Source: Clostridiales bacterium (GTDB taxonomy: Bacteria; Acidobacteriota; Aminicenantia; Aminicenantales; UBA8522). From it: 64,000 nucleotides of DNA. Shown piece by piece: positions 17,336 through 26,246 of the stretch (its first letter is position 1; each line of letters begins with the position of its first letter). The notes under the pieces were generated by a model. The model was not told the origin of the DNA and searched no databases. It saw only the letters and a program-made list of their open reading frames with translations. The DNA is taken from contig JARYMI010000006.1 of assembly GCA_029907205.1 (NCBI GenBank), forward strand, positions 37,746-101,745. The letters are read 5' to 3'. The position numbers and the translations under genes were made by a program.

Positions 17336-19294
17336 TCAGGACTTTCCAAGAATACCCGCTTTGAACCCGACCTCAAGCGTGCGGCCTCGGCAAGGAAAAC
17401 CTGGCTCAGTGAAGTAGTCCCTGTTAAGAATGTTGGATGCTTTGATGAAGACATCGAATTGGCGGAGGGAGCAGGAAAGAACCGTCTCAAAATCGCAAAA
17501 GCCGGGGATCCGGAGAGGGGATTGACTGGCTAGGTCATACCAGGAAGAAGATGAGGCCAGAATGCCGAAAATTCCAAAGTTCAGCCACCGGAAAGGAGAA
17601 AAGGAAACATCGATGGACAAGTTGTGCTTGGGGAGGGCGTCGAGCGGCCGGTTTTCTGTCTTGTTCAGGTGGTCAAGATACGTGTAACTCAGGGTCGCCT
17701 CCAAATTTCTTGATGATTCTGACGCCTGAATCTCCAGGCCGTCGATTGAAGCCTGGTTGATGTTGTAGAACCTCCGGCTCCCGTCGGGAAGCCTGACGCT
17801 TTCAATCATGTCGTTAAAACGATTGAAGAAGACGGCGCCCGACAGGAAGACGAGACCGGTCCAGGTCGCGCCGACTTCCCACAGATTCCCTGATTCGCTG
17901 AGCAAACCCGGGTTTCCGGAAGAAAAGGAATAGAGCGAGCGCATGGACGGGAAGCGGGATTTTCTGGAAAAAGAGAAGTGGACTTCCAAGCTATCGTGGG
18001 GAGAAAATTTGAGGCCGGCCAAGGGGTTGATTCTTGACGCGTTTGGGCCCTCAAACTTGCGGAGGTGGTCGAAGCTGGCGCCGGCAATAAGCGTCCAGCC
18101 CGGGGAAAGCGAGAAGTGATTCTCGACAGCCAGGGAGGTTACTCCTTGGCCGCACTCCTGCCAGGCCAGCCCTTTATCGTCCTGCGTGCGGGCATTCTCC
18201 TGCTGAACGGTAAAGCTTGCTTTGAGGGTGAAGGCAGGGCTTACCGGCAGGTCGGCCAGGGCAAAAAGGCCGTAAACCGCATTGTCAAACGTGCTCTCAA
18301 ACTGGAGGATGGTCATCTCTTCGTTCCTGTAAGCGTCGAGAATATTGTCGTAGTTGATCATGTAGGCGCGGAAGCGGAGCGTTGAGGAGCGGCCAAGAGC
18401 CGTGTAGCCTCCGGCGCTCAAAGAGAGCCTGTCCCAATTCCTGAAACGCCAGTAGCGCGGCCTGGCGGCTACGAGAGAGGGAGGAAGGCCGTAGGCCGAA
18501 TGATAGAAACTCCCGTTGACCAGGATTTCCGTCTGGCTCGACGGAGTGTAGAAGAGTTTAGCGTTGAGGCTCAGCCGCTGGTAGTCGCTATTGGCCCGCT
18601 TAATCCTAATATTCCCATTATTCCTATCGGAATAGTAAAAGCCTGCCGAGTCCTGGTAGAGAAAATTGCTGCTCAGAGAAAACCGCTTCCATGTCCAGCC
18701 AGAGAAAAGCCCAAGGCCGCGTGTCCTGTTTTCGCCATAACTTGCCTGAAGAGTAAGGGTTGGGTCGGCCGCCGGCCGCCGGGTGACGACGTTGACGATG
18801 CCGCCGAGTGTGTTCGGTCCGTAAAGAACCGAGGCCGGGCCACGGGTGACTTGAATCGACCGAGCCGAGGCAACTTCGATCGTCTTGAGGTCAAAAGTGT
18901 TGAAGTACGGTTCATAAGAAGGGACGCCGTCGATGAAGAGGGCGATGCGGCGGGAATCCATTCCCCTGAGCTTGAGGGTGAATTCGTTTTTCTCTCCCAC
19001 CGTGACATGAACCCCGGGCACGCGCTTGATGGCTTCTCCAAGGTCAAGCGGCCGCCTCCTTTCCAGGGCCTCGCTCTCGATGATGGTGACCGTCGAAACC
19101 TGAGTGTCCCTGGGCGCCTCGCCGACGACAATAATTTCCTCGGTAATCTTATCGATTTTTTCCTTCTTGTGCTTTTTCTCTTGCTCTTCTTGTGAATAGA
19201 GGCAAGGCAACAGAGTGACGCAGAGAAACAGGCCGAGCCAGGCTTTCCGTTCTCTCTTATCAGCTAATTCGGAATTTTTTAATCGACGGCTCAT
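17336..19294 (-). CDS. TonB-dependent outer-membrane receptor
   Basis: A 652-aa receptor. After a signal peptide (about 1-35) and a charged E/K stretch comes a TonB-box-like sequence (EEIIVVGEAP), then the plug domain with LKLRGMDSRRIALFIDGVP, RGPASVLYGPNTLGGIVNVVTRRP, and a beta-barrel of about 440 residues. Such receptors import siderophores, cobalamin, metals or oligosaccharides with energy from TonB-ExbBD, none of which are in this window. The plug lacks the N-terminal CarboxypepD-like domain of SusC proteins. The substrate cannot be inferred from neighbours, which are unrelated and on the opposite strand. Confidence 0.93.
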   Translation of the reverse strand: MSRRLKNSELADKRERKAWLGLFLCVTLLPCLYSQEEQEKKHKKEKIDKITEEIIVVGEAPRDTQVSTVTIIESEALERRRPLDLGEAIKRVPGVHVTVGEKNEFTLKLRGMDSRRIALFIDGVPSYEPYFNTFDLKTIEVASARSIQVTRGPASVLYGPNTLGGIVNVVTRRPAADPTLTLQASYGENRTRGLGLFSGWTWKRFSLSSNFLYQDSAGFYYSDRNNGNIRIKRANSDYQRLSLNAKLFYTPSSQTEILVNGSFYHSAYGLPPSLVAARPRYWRFRNWDRLSLSAGGYTALGRSSTLRFRAYMINYDNILDAYRNEEMTILQFESTFDNAVYGLFALADLPVSPAFTLKASFTVQQENARTQDDKGLAWQECGQGVTSLAVENHFSLSPGWTLIAGASFDHLRKFEGPNASRINPLAGLKFSPHDSLEVHFSFSRKSRFPSMRSLYSFSSGNPGLLSESGNLWEVGATWTGLVFLSGAVFFNRFNDMIESVRLPDGSRRFYNINQASIDGLEIQASESSRNLEATLSYTYLDHLNKTENRPLDALPKHNLSIDVSFSPFRWLNFGIFGILASSSSWYDLASQSPLRIPGFCDFETVLSCSLRQFDVFIKASNILNRDYFTEPGFPCRGRTLEVGFKAGILGKS

Positions 19295-19370
19295 GGCGAG
19301 GTTTATAACTTTAGCAGAAAGCGGGGAATCTGTGAACGGAAAAGATGATGATTCGGGCCCAAAAATAGTG

Positions 19371-19376
19371 TATAAT
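19371..19376 (+). promoter_or_regulatory. Candidate -10 box of the P5C dehydrogenase gene
   Basis: A perfect TATAAT 42 bp before the start codon. No good -35 match is visible at 16-18 bp, and the TGN extension is absent here. Confidence 0.45.
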
Positions 19377-19418
19377 GCACTGTTTTAAAAGCATTGGTTT
19401 TTATTCTGGAAGGAGGAC

Positions 19419-21053
19419 ATGATGATCAATGCTCTGACTAAGATTCCTGTGCCGGTGAACGAGCCTGTCTTGAGTTACGCGCCGGGCACACCTGAGAAAA
19501 AAGCGCTCAAAGACCAGCTCACCAAGATGCTCAGCCAAGAGATCGAAATCCCGCTCATCATCGGCGGGAAAGAGGTCAGTTCTGGCGATCTGGCCGATTG
19601 CCGTTGCCCCCACGACCACCGCCATCTCCTGGGCCGCTACCATAAGGCAAGGGCTCAAGAAGTGGACCAGGCTGTGGAAGCTGCCAAAGCCGCCTGGAAG
19701 GACTGGTCGGAAATGGACTGGATGTCGAGGGCGGCTGTGTTCTTACGGGCGGCCGAGCTCCTTGCTACGAAGTATCGCTTCATCCTGAATGCGGCCACAA
19801 TGCTCGGCCAGTCCAAGACAGTCCACCAGGCTGAGATCGATTCCGCCTGTGAACTCATCGATTTTTACCGTTTTAACCCTTTTTTCATGACTCAAATCTA
19901 CGCCCAGCAGCCGGAATCAGCGCCAGGCACCTGGAATTACCTGGAATACCGGGCTTTGGAGGGGTTTGTCTTTGCTGTGACGCCGTTCAATTTTACATCG
20001 ATCGCCGGCAACCTGCCGACTTCTCCAGCCATGATGGGGAACACGGTGCTCTGGAAGCCCGCCTCATCGGCGGTTTACTCTGCCTATTTTCTGATGCTTC
20101 TCTGGAAAGAAGCCGGCCTGCCAGACGGAGTGATCAATTTTATTCCCGGTTCAGGCCGGTTCGTCGGCGACCCCGTGCTCGAGAAGCGGGATCTGGCTGG
20201 CGTTCATTTCACCGGCAGCACAGGCGTCTTCCAAAGCATGTGGGAGACAATCGGCGCCAACATCATGAAGTACAGGACCTATCCGCGGATCGTCGGCGAG
20301 ACGGGCGGGAAAGACTTCGTCTTCGTCCACGCCTCGGCCGATGTCGATGTCGTCGTGACAGCACTCATCCGGGGCGCTTTCGAATACCAGGGCCAGAAAT
20401 GCTCAGCGGCCAGCCGGGCCTACATTCCTGACAGCCTCTGGCCGGCCATCAAGCCGCGACTGCTGGACGAGCTGCGGACGATCAAGATGGGCGACGTCAC
20501 GGACTTCTCGAACTTCATGGGCGCGGTTATCGATGAGGCGGCTTTCTCGAGCATCGTCGAGTATATCGAGTATGCAAAGAAATCAGATGATGCCGAGATT
20601 CTGAGCGGAGGAGGCTACGACAAATCGAAAGGGTATTTCATTGAGCCCACGGTGGTCAAAGCCGCAAGCCCAAAACACAAGCTCATGGAAGAGGAAATTT
20701 TCGGGCCGGTGCTGACGATCCATGTTTATCCGGCAGCCGAGTTCACCGAGACGCTTCATCTCTGCGATTCGACGTCCCCCTATGCCCTGACCGGAAGCAT
20801 CATCGCTGAGGACAGGAAGGCCATCCTCGAGGCGATGAGTGTTCTACGCCAAGCAGCGGGGAATTTCTACATTAACGACAAGCCCACTGGCGCTGTCGTC
20901 GGCCAACAGCCTTTCGGCGGTGCCCGCGGTTCCGGGACAAACGACAAGGCCGGTTCCTACCTAAACCTTCTCCGCTGGACAAGCGCCCGGGCGATTAAGG
21001 AGAACCTGAACCCGCCCCGAAACTACCGGTATCCATTTCTGGCGGAGAAATAG
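19419..21053 (+). CDS. L-glutamate gamma-semialdehyde dehydrogenase (1-pyrroline-5-carboxylate dehydrogenase)
   Basis: A 544-aa NAD(P)-dependent aldehyde dehydrogenase of the P5C dehydrogenase class, which oxidises glutamate semialdehyde to glutamate in proline breakdown. NAD-site FTGSTGVF, the Glu motif GETGGKDFVFV and the nucleophile Cys in GQKCSAASR are intact, and the N-terminal extension and the ending GTNDKAGSYLNLLRWTSAR are typical of this group rather than general ALDHs. AGGAGG at 19411-19416 serves ATG 19419 or, with better spacing, ATG 19422. No proline dehydrogenase gene is in the window. Confidence 0.93.
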   Translation: MMINALTKIPVPVNEPVLSYAPGTPEKKALKDQLTKMLSQEIEIPLIIGGKEVSSGDLADCRCPHDHRHLLGRYHKARAQEVDQAVEAAKAAWKDWSEMDWMSRAAVFLRAAELLATKYRFILNAATMLGQSKTVHQAEIDSACELIDFYRFNPFFMTQIYAQQPESAPGTWNYLEYRALEGFVFAVTPFNFTSIAGNLPTSPAMMGNTVLWKPASSAVYSAYFLMLLWKEAGLPDGVINFIPGSGRFVGDPVLEKRDLAGVHFTGSTGVFQSMWETIGANIMKYRTYPRIVGETGGKDFVFVHASADVDVVVTALIRGAFEYQGQKCSAASRAYIPDSLWPAIKPRLLDELRTIKMGDVTDFSNFMGAVIDEAAFSSIVEYIEYAKKSDDAEILSGGGYDKSKGYFIEPTVVKAASPKHKLMEEEIFGPVLTIHVYPAAEFTETLHLCDSTSPYALTGSIIAEDRKAILEAMSVLRQAAGNFYINDKPTGAVVGQQPFGGARGSGTNDKAGSYLNLLRWTSARAIKENLNPPRNYRYPFLAEK

Positions 21054-21101
21054 GCGCGCCCGGTGTTTTTCTGAGGAGGCCATAGGAAGGATAAAGCGAG
21101 A

Positions 21102-21722
21102 ATGAAGGAGATGAGAACCTGGGCATGGATTCTGCTTTTTGGTTCGCTCTGGGGCATTAACGAAGTCATCACTGGCGAAAGCCTTTTCCGCAGTCAAACG
21201 TTTTTGGCCTCAGCCTGGCTGGCTGCCGTCGCTTTTTTCATCCTGGCCATAGCCAGGGGAGTCATTAACAAACCAGGGAGTTCGTGTGTGATAGCGGGGA
21301 TTGCCGCCGGCTTCAAGCTGATTAACGCGTCGCCGTATTTCTGCCACCTTTTGGGTATCTTCCTTCTTGGTGTGGCTTTTGATCTAGCCGCCAGCCTTTT
21401 GCTGCGGGAAAAGAGAAAAGCAGGCCTTCGGCATAGCGTTGCGGGAGTTCTGAGCGCGTACAGCGGGTTTGCTTTTTTTGCCCTTATCATTACCTATGTC
21501 ATTCGCTATGAGTATTGGGTCATGGGAGGGCCGGCTAAAGTCATCAACCACATTTTTGTCAGCGGAAGCCTCGCCGCCGCCTGGGCAGCTTGCCTTGTCC
21601 CTTTAGGGCACACGCTTGGTGTCCTTGTGTGGCCAATTCTCGAAAGACATCCTCGCTGGTCTTCTGCCGGAGCGGCGGCCGGTCTGATCCTCCTCTGGAC
21701 ACTCGGCAGAATAACGGGCTGA
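21102..21722 (+). CDS. Polytopic membrane protein of unknown function
   Basis: A 206-aa hydrophobic protein with about six predicted membrane segments (near 7-24, 33-51, 60-80, 82-98, 112-135, 150-200). A feature to note is the start WILLFGSLWGINEVITGE, which resembles the first helix of small vitamin/ECF-type transport components, but no binding motif or partner gene supports that. It sits between the two aldehyde dehydrogenases on the same strand (48 and 92 bp gaps), so a link to amino-acid catabolism is possible. I do not recognise the family. Confidence 0.6.
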   Translation: MKEMRTWAWILLFGSLWGINEVITGESLFRSQTFLASAWLAAVAFFILAIARGVINKPGSSCVIAGIAAGFKLINASPYFCHLLGIFLLGVAFDLAASLLLREKRKAGLRHSVAGVLSAYSGFAFFALIITYVIRYEYWVMGGPAKVINHIFVSGSLAAAWAACLVPLGHTLGVLVWPILERHPRWSSAGAAAGLILLWTLGRITG

Positions 21723-21814
21723 GGAACTGACCGTGAGAACAAAAGCCAAAAAGGACACGTGCGAGGCTGGCTGAGAAACAGGGGTATAAAAAGAAACACG
21801 AAAAGGAGAAAACG

Positions 21815-23338
21815 ATGAAAGGGTTGCTTGAGAAACTGAACCTAAAAAACATGAACATCGGAACCTGTGCCGGGCCAGACGCCTGGTACGAAGATTCAAA
21901 AGGCAAAGAGCTCGTCTCCTGTAACCCGACAACGGGGAAGCCCATTGCCGGTGTCATCCAGGCCACAGAGAAAACCTACGAGCTTCTGATGGCCGGGGCC
22001 GTCGAGGCTTTCCGGCGCTGGCGGATGGTCCCGGCACCCAAGCGAGGTTTGGTCATCCGTGATCTTGGCCAGGCCCTCAGGGAAGTCAAGGAGCCCCTGG
22101 GAGAGCTGGTTAGCCTGGAGATGGGCAAGATCAAGGCGGAAGGCTGGGGCGAGGTCCAGGAGATGATCGATATCTGTGATTTTGCTGTCGGGCTCAGCCG
22201 CCAGCTCTACGGCCTGACCATGCATTCGGAACGACCGGCTCACCGCATGTACGAGCAGTGGCATCCGCTGGGTGTCGTGGGAGTGATCACGGCGTTTAAT
22301 TTTCCCGTGGCGGTCTGGTCATGGAATGCCGCCATCGCCGCGGTCTGCGGCGACCCCGTGGTCTGGAAGCCCTCCTCCGATACTCCTCTTACGGCTGTAG
22401 CTGTTCAGCATATCGCCAACGGGGTTGCGGCGGACCACGGGTTCAAGGGAATTTTCTGCTTGGCCATCGGCTCTGGGGCCACGGTCGGCGAGATGATGAT
22501 CAACGATTCGAGGCTGCCGCTCATCTCGTTCACGGGTTCGACTAAGATGGGACGGCGAGTGGCCGAGGCTGTGGCGCGCCGGTTCGGCCGCACAATCCTT
22601 GAGCTCGGCGGGAACAACGCCATCATCGTCACCGAGGACGCCGACCTGGAGATGGCTGTGCGTTCTATCCTCTTCGGGGCTGTCGGGACAGCCGGGCAAC
22701 GCTGCACGTCTACGCGTCGGATCATCATGCAGAAGTCCATCGCTGCGAAGCTCACCGAAAAGCTGGTTAGTGCGTATAACCAGGTGAGGATCGGTGACCC
22801 GCTCGAGGACGGCATCCTGATGGGTCCACTCGTCACGAGGGCGGCCGTCGACGACATGATGGCGGCTCTGGAAAAGGCCAAGGAGCAGGGCGGGACAGTC
22901 GTCTATGGAGGCCATCGCCTGCCTGAGCTGGGTCAGCAGTTTGTCCAGCCCACGATCGTCAAGATGCCGGCCCAGACCGCGATCGTCCATGAGGAGACCT
23001 TTGCGCCCATCCTTTATCTTCTTGAGTACGAGGACCTGGACGAAGCCATCCGGCTCCACAACGAGGTTCCTCAGGGGCTCTCGAGCGCGATGTTTGCCAC
23101 GGATCTTCGCAAGGCCGAGAGATTCCTCTCTCATGAGGGCTCTGATTGCGGCATCGCCAACATCAACATCGGCACGTCGGGTGCGGAAATCGGCGGCGCT
23201 TTCGGCGGGGAAAAAGAGACGGGCGGCGGCCGAGAATCCGGGTCGGATGCCTGGAAACAGTACATGCGTCGCCAGACAAACACGATCAACTGGTCGCTCG
23301 AGCTGCCCCTGGCTCAGGGGATTAAGTTCGGGGATTGA
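21815..23338 (+). CDS. ALDH7-family semialdehyde dehydrogenase (aminoadipate semialdehyde / piperidine-6-carboxylate type)
   Basis: A 507-aa NAD-dependent aldehyde dehydrogenase most like the antiquitin group (ALDH7), which oxidises alpha-aminoadipate semialdehyde in lysine breakdown. The signature EQWHPLGVVGVITAFNFPVA, FTGSTKMGRRVAEAVA, the Glu motif LELGGNNAIIV and nucleophile Cys in AGQRCTSTRR are intact. The C-terminal GGRESGSDAWKQYMRRQTNTIN is also characteristic. AAAAGGAG precedes the ATG. With the P5C dehydrogenase upstream it suggests use of amino acids as carbon source, fitting the secreted peptidase at 3.8 kb. Confidence 0.9.
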   Translation: MKGLLEKLNLKNMNIGTCAGPDAWYEDSKGKELVSCNPTTGKPIAGVIQATEKTYELLMAGAVEAFRRWRMVPAPKRGLVIRDLGQALREVKEPLGELVSLEMGKIKAEGWGEVQEMIDICDFAVGLSRQLYGLTMHSERPAHRMYEQWHPLGVVGVITAFNFPVAVWSWNAAIAAVCGDPVVWKPSSDTPLTAVAVQHIANGVAADHGFKGIFCLAIGSGATVGEMMINDSRLPLISFTGSTKMGRRVAEAVARRFGRTILELGGNNAIIVTEDADLEMAVRSILFGAVGTAGQRCTSTRRIIMQKSIAAKLTEKLVSAYNQVRIGDPLEDGILMGPLVTRAAVDDMMAALEKAKEQGGTVVYGGHRLPELGQQFVQPTIVKMPAQTAIVHEETFAPILYLLEYEDLDEAIRLHNEVPQGLSSAMFATDLRKAERFLSHEGSDCGIANINIGTSGAEIGGAFGGEKETGGGRESGSDAWKQYMRRQTNTINWSLELPLAQGIKFGD

Positions 23339-23389
23339 TGCATAAGCCGGCCCAAGGTTTTTTAGCTACAGAGAAGGAAAAACAGAGCG

Positions 23390-23629
23390 ATGGTTATCTA
23401 TCTTAAAGCCGGGGGCGAATTGAGGGCAAAGCTTCAACCGGATGTTGACGATTGCACTCGCCGCGTGGAGACAGAAGCAGGCGTGAGCCTAAGAGATATC
23501 CTCGCGGGAATCGGCATCAACCCTGCTTTTGTTGCTTTTGCCCTTAAGGGCGGAGACGTGAAAAGGCTTGATTATGTCCCTGCTGAAGGAGATGTGATAA
23601 CGCTCCAGCCGCCCGTGTCGGGCGGGTAA
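23390..23629 (+). CDS. MoaD/ThiS-family ubiquitin-like sulfur carrier
   Basis: A 79-aa beta-grasp protein ending in PPVSGG, the C-terminal diglycine that an E1-like enzyme adenylates and thiocarboxylates. The pattern LRDILAGIGINP and YVPAEGDVITLQPPVSGG is that of MoaD-like carriers. It is 10 bp upstream of a ThiF/MoeB-type gene, its evident activating enzyme. Whether the pair serves molybdopterin, tungstopterin, thiamine or another thiolated product cannot be settled here, as no other cofactor gene is nearby. Confidence 0.85.
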   Translation: MVIYLKAGGELRAKLQPDVDDCTRRVETEAGVSLRDILAGIGINPAFVAFALKGGDVKRLDYVPAEGDVITLQPPVSGG

Positions 23630-23639
23630 CAGGAGAACG

Positions 23640-24365
23640 ATGGGTCGAGAACGGGAAAGCGAGCGATACAGCCGGCAGATTCTTGTTCCCGGCTGGAATC
23701 AAGAGAAGCTCAAGCGAGCGACTGCCCTTATCGTCGGCCTCGGAGGTCTGGGCTCCGCTTCAGCTCTTTACCTTGCCGGAGCGGGCATAGGAAGGCTGCG
23801 CCTCTGCGACTGCGACAAAGTCGAACGCTCCGACCTCAACCGTCAGGTCCTTTATGAGGAGTCTTCTATCGGCTCCTTCAAAGTCGAGGAAGCTGGCCGG
23901 AGGCTTGCTGCCTTAAATCCCCTGGTTGAGCTGGAAAAGCTCAACGTTTTTCTCGATTCTCATACAGTCGGTGAGCTCGTCAAAGGATGTCAGGTAATCC
24001 TCGACGGGCTTGATAATCTGGAATCTCGTTTTATCCTTAACCAAGAGTCATTTAAAAAGAGAATTCCCTATATCTACGGAGCCGTCCATGGTTGGCTGGG
24101 GTATGCGGGGTTTTTCCATCCTCCTCAAACCGGCTGCTTGGCCTGCCTGATGCAGCCGGGCCTTTCACAACCAGAGCCCGTCCCGGTCTTTGGAACGGTG
24201 CCCGGGATGATCGGTTTGGTTCAGGCCACCGAAGCCATCAAGTGGATTCAGGGGATCGCTCCGTCTCTGCTTGGCCGACTTCTGATTTATGATGGGCTGC
24301 ACTTGACGTTTGATCTCGTCAATGTGGATAAAAACCCGGCATGTCCTCTCTGCTCTAAAAAATAA
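23640..24365 (+). CDS. ThiF/MoeB-family E1-like adenylyltransferase
   Basis: A 241-aa activating enzyme. It has the nucleotide loop VGLGGLGSASALYLAGAGIG, the metal and ATP motif DCDKVERSDLNRQVLY, the Asp of LDGLDNLESR and the four zinc Cys as CLAC and CPLC near the C-terminus. It adenylates the C-terminal Gly of the preceding MoaD-like carrier. There is no rhodanese domain, so the sulfur donor must come from elsewhere. Co-directional and nearly contiguous with the carrier gene. Confidence 0.9.
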   Translation: MGRERESERYSRQILVPGWNQEKLKRATALIVGLGGLGSASALYLAGAGIGRLRLCDCDKVERSDLNRQVLYEESSIGSFKVEEAGRRLAALNPLVELEKLNVFLDSHTVGELVKGCQVILDGLDNLESRFILNQESFKKRIPYIYGAVHGWLGYAGFFHPPQTGCLACLMQPGLSQPEPVPVFGTVPGMIGLVQATEAIKWIQGIAPSLLGRLLIYDGLHLTFDLVNVDKNPACPLCSKK

Positions 24366-24403
24366 GGGATATTAGGAAAGGACCCGAGAAAAGGAGGCTC
24401 AAC

Positions 24404-24607
24404 ATGGCCAAAAAACTCTGCCGTTCGTTCAACCGGAAAATGATCGGCGGTGTCTGCGGCGGCCTGGCTGATTATTTTGACCTCGATGTTTCCCTGGTTC
24501 GGCTTATCTTCGTGGGCATCGCTCTTGTCACGGCTCTCCTCCCGATGCTGATTTTCTACCTCATTGCTTGGATCATCATTCCAATAGGAGAAGCCAAGAA
24601 AGACTAA
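24404..24607 (+). CDS. PspC-domain membrane protein
   Basis: A 67-aa protein consisting only of a PspC domain: KLCRSFNRKMIGGVCGGLADYF, then DVSLVRLIFVGIAL and a hydrophobic hairpin ending IAWIIIPIG. PspC-type proteins sit in the inner membrane and are linked to envelope stress; stand-alone copies like this are common. AAAAGGAGG precedes the ATG. Confidence 0.9.
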   Translation: MAKKLCRSFNRKMIGGVCGGLADYFDLDVSLVRLIFVGIALVTALLPMLIFYLIAWIIIPIGEAKKD

Positions 24608-24611
24608 TTCG

Positions 24612-24640
24612 TTGACTTCTCCTCTTTAATCAAGTATTAA
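24612..24640 (+). promoter_or_regulatory. Candidate promoter of the dNK-panBCD operon
   Basis: TTGACT (24612-24617) and TATTAA (24635-24640) are separated by exactly 17 bp; transcription would begin near 24647, about 25 nt before the ATG at 24672. The strongest -35/-10 pair in this intergenic stretch. Confidence 0.5.
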
Positions 24641-24671
24641 ATAGGCGTTTTTACAGTTGACCTGAACACGG

Positions 24672-25340
24672 ATGAACAAAGGCGAGATTCCTTTCCGCCA
24701 TATCGCCATCGAGGGGGCGCCGAAGTGCCAGAAGAGCAAGCTCGCCCAGATTCTGGCCCAGATCATCGGCGGGAAGGTTGTGCTTGACAAGACGGAGAAT
24801 CCCTATCTCAAGGATTTTTACGACGAAAAGGAAGGAGCCTCATTTTTGGCCCAGCTCGTGTTCCTTGTCAACCGCTACAACCAGCAGCTCAGGCTTTCCC
24901 AGAGAGATTTGTTTGAGGAGAGAGTCATCTGCGATTACCTCTTTGAGAAGGACAAAATCTATGCGTACCAGACGCTCGGCGATGACGAGCTTGTCGTCTA
25001 TGAACGGATTTACACGATCCTGGCGGAGAGGATTCCCCGGCCAGACCTGACCATTTACCTTCAAATTTCTCTCTCTACGCTCCTCAAGAGAGTCGCCAAA
25101 GAAGGAAGCCCTTGGGAGAAGAACATCTCCGAAAAATATCTAGGGGATCTGGTTGAGGCCTTTGACTATTTTTTTTTCAACTTCCAGGCGACACCTCTCC
25201 TTGTTGTCAAAGCAGACGAGCTTGACCTGACCCGCGAAGAGGACATCATGGACGTTGTCCACCAGATCAGCCAACTGAAGAAGGGCTCGCTTTATTATGT
25301 GCCGCAGAGCTTTGAGCACAGGAATAGCCGGAAAAAATAG
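24672..25340 (+). CDS. Deoxynucleoside kinase-like protein with an atypical P-loop
   Basis: A 222-aa protein of the deoxyadenosine/deoxyguanosine kinase family, which phosphorylates deoxynucleosides for salvage. The recognisable blocks are QLVFLVNRYNQQLRLSQ, ICDYLFEKDKIYAYQTL and IPRPDLTIYLQ, and the ending KKGSLYYVP. In many bacteria this kinase is encoded just before panB, as here. The P-loop reads GAPKCQKS (15-22), so the Gly that normally precedes the Lys (GxxxxGK[ST]) is Gln20. The Lys and Ser remain. Reduced or altered ATP binding is possible; the rest of the protein shows no decay. Confidence 0.8.
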   Translation: MNKGEIPFRHIAIEGAPKCQKSKLAQILAQIIGGKVVLDKTENPYLKDFYDEKEGASFLAQLVFLVNRYNQQLRLSQRDLFEERVICDYLFEKDKIYAYQTLGDDELVVYERIYTILAERIPRPDLTIYLQISLSTLLKRVAKEGSPWEKNISEKYLGDLVEAFDYFFFNFQATPLLVVKADELDLTREEDIMDVVHQISQLKKGSLYYVPQSFEHRNSRKK

Positions 25341-25406
25341 GCTTTTTTTGAAAATAGACTTTACCTCAATCCCGCGGTGAGGCGGGATGGGGAGAAAGGA
25401 TTAGAC

Positions 25407-26246
25407 ATGCTGGAAAAACCTGTTTCGCCCGTCACCATTCCATCCCTGCAGGGGAAAAAGGAGAGCGGAGAAAAAATCGTGGCCCTGACGGCCTACGATT
25501 TTCCCACAGCTAGGATTATCGACGAGGCCGGAGTCGATATCATCTTGGTCGGGGATTCCCTGGGAATGGTCGTCCTGGGATACGAGACGACCATCCCCGT
25601 GACCATGGATGAGATGATCCATCACACCAAAGCTGTCAGCCGGGCTGTCCGCCGGGCCCTGGTCATCGGCGACATGCCCTATTTTTCTTTTCATTTAGGT
25701 GTGGAGGAGACGATTGCCAACGCCTCACGGTTTCTCAAAGAGGCCGGAGCCAAAGCGGTCAAGATCGAGGGCGCCTCAAAAAAGAGGCTAAAACTCGTTG
25801 AGGCGATGGTCGAGGCGGAGATCCCGGTTTTGGGACATGTCGGGCTAACGCCGCAGTCCCTCTACCGGTTCGGCCAGTACAAGGTCAGGGGCGCTAACAG
25901 GGAAGAGGCGAAGGGGATTGTCGCCGACGCTCTGAACCTGGAAAGCGCGGGTGTTTTTGGCGTCATCCTGGAATGCATCCCCCGGGACTTGGCCAGAACC
26001 ATCACGTCAAGGCTGAGAGTGCCGACTATCGGGATCGGCGCTGGCCCTCATTGCGACGGACAGATCCTCGTCTTCCATGACTTGGTGGGGTATTCAAACG
26101 GCTATCAACCAAAGTTCGTCAAGAAGTATGCGGACCTTCAGGCCGTGATAGGCCAGGCGGTCAGGACGTATGCCGAGGAAGTGAGACAAGGAGTTTTCCC
26201 GGACGAGACCCATTCCTATCACCGGACGAGGAAGAAAGGAAAATGA
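25407..26246 (+). CDS. panB: 3-methyl-2-oxobutanoate hydroxymethyltransferase PanB
   Basis: A 279-aa enzyme that transfers a hydroxymethyl group from methylene-tetrahydrofolate to ketoisovalerate, the first step of pantothenate synthesis. Metal and substrate motifs are ALTAYDFPTARIIDEAG, ILVGDSLGMVVLGYETT, GHVGLTPQS and the Glu of ILECIP. I start at ATG 25407, since AGAAAGGA lies just upstream and the frame's GTG at 25377 adds only unrelated residues. The stop overlaps the panC start (ATGA, 26243-26246). Confidence 0.96.
   Translation: MLEKPVSPVTIPSLQGKKESGEKIVALTAYDFPTARIIDEAGVDIILVGDSLGMVVLGYETTIPVTMDEMIHHTKAVSRAVRRALVIGDMPYFSFHLGVEETIANASRFLKEAGAKAVKIEGASKKRLKLVEAMVEAEIPVLGHVGLTPQSLYRFGQYKVRGANREEAKGIVADALNLESAGVFGVILECIPRDLARTITSRLRVPTIGIGAGPHCDGQILVFHDLVGYSNGYQPKFVKKYADLQAVIGQAVRTYAEEVRQGVFPDETHSYHRTRKKGK

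Noticed and set aside
22319..23134. Minus-strand frame of 271 aa
   Set aside because: Antisense to the ALDH7 gene, whose motifs are complete.
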